Positions 5,206 through 5,227 of a stretch of 5,227 nucleotides of DNA are shown one piece after another (positions within the stretch are counted from its first letter, which is position 1; the number at the start of each line of letters is the position of its first letter). The translations under genes and the position numbers were made by a program. The notes below the pieces were generated by a model. It was given only the letters and a program-made list of their open reading frames with translations. It ran no database searches and was not told the origin of the DNA. The DNA comes from an uncultured Spirochaetaceae bacterium. Its GTDB lineage: Bacteria > Spirochaetota > Spirochaetia > Treponematales > Treponemataceae. Location: contig CALNCH010000317.1 of the NCBI GenBank assembly GCA_937875245.1, positions 1-5,227 of the forward strand. The letters are read 5' to 3'.

Positions 5206-5227
5206 TTTCTAATATTTATATCTTTTT

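Noticed and set aside
5216..5227. A possible last few codons of flhB (Lys-Lys-Ile-stop, TAA at 5218-5216) upstream of flhA.
   Set aside because: flhB is expected here by gene order, but three codons cannot identify a gene and the frame choice is arbitrary.

Overview
All genes in this window lie on the minus strand and form the 3' part of a flagellar export and regulation operon. Read in the direction of transcription (high to low coordinates) the order is flhA, flhF, flhG (broken), a two-helix membrane protein of unknown function, then the first 86 codons of the flagellar sigma factor gene fliA/whiG, which runs off the left edge. Genes are separated by 54 bases or less, and flhA and flhF overlap if flhF starts at its TTG. 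There is no gene-free stretch over 300 bases, and no RNA gene, mobile element, CRISPR array or terminator was seen.

The order flhA-flhF-flhG-(small hypothetical)-fliA, AT-rich DNA and the protein character point to a spirochaete, most likely a Treponema with a low-GC genome. This rests on recalled gene order in treponeme fla operons; I could not run a search, so the genus is an inference.

How the parts work together: FlhA is the membrane core of the flagellar type III export gate. FlhF is an SRP-type GTPase that fixes where flagella are built. FlhG is the MinD-like ATPase that limits flagellar number and stimulates FlhF. FliA is the sigma-28-type factor for late flagellar genes. In spirochaetes these serve the periplasmic flagella.

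The standout observation is in flhG. The coding sequence is recognisable from its FlhF-activating N-terminus (Asp-Gln-Ala motif) to its C-terminus. At exactly the place where the P-loop (Ser-Gly-Lys-Gly-Gly-Val-Gly) should be encoded, however, there is a 16-base AT-rich tract with in-frame stops instead of about 21 glycine-codon bases. This splits the gene into a 40-residue N-terminal reading frame and a 243-residue C-terminal frame in another phase. Everything on both sides looks well conserved, so this is either a very recent, precisely placed lesion, an assembly artefact, or a real split gene. Smaller points are non-canonical residues in the GTPase motifs of FlhF and in the FlhA proton-channel signature, a TTG start for flhF, and a start-region motif shared by flhA and fliA.
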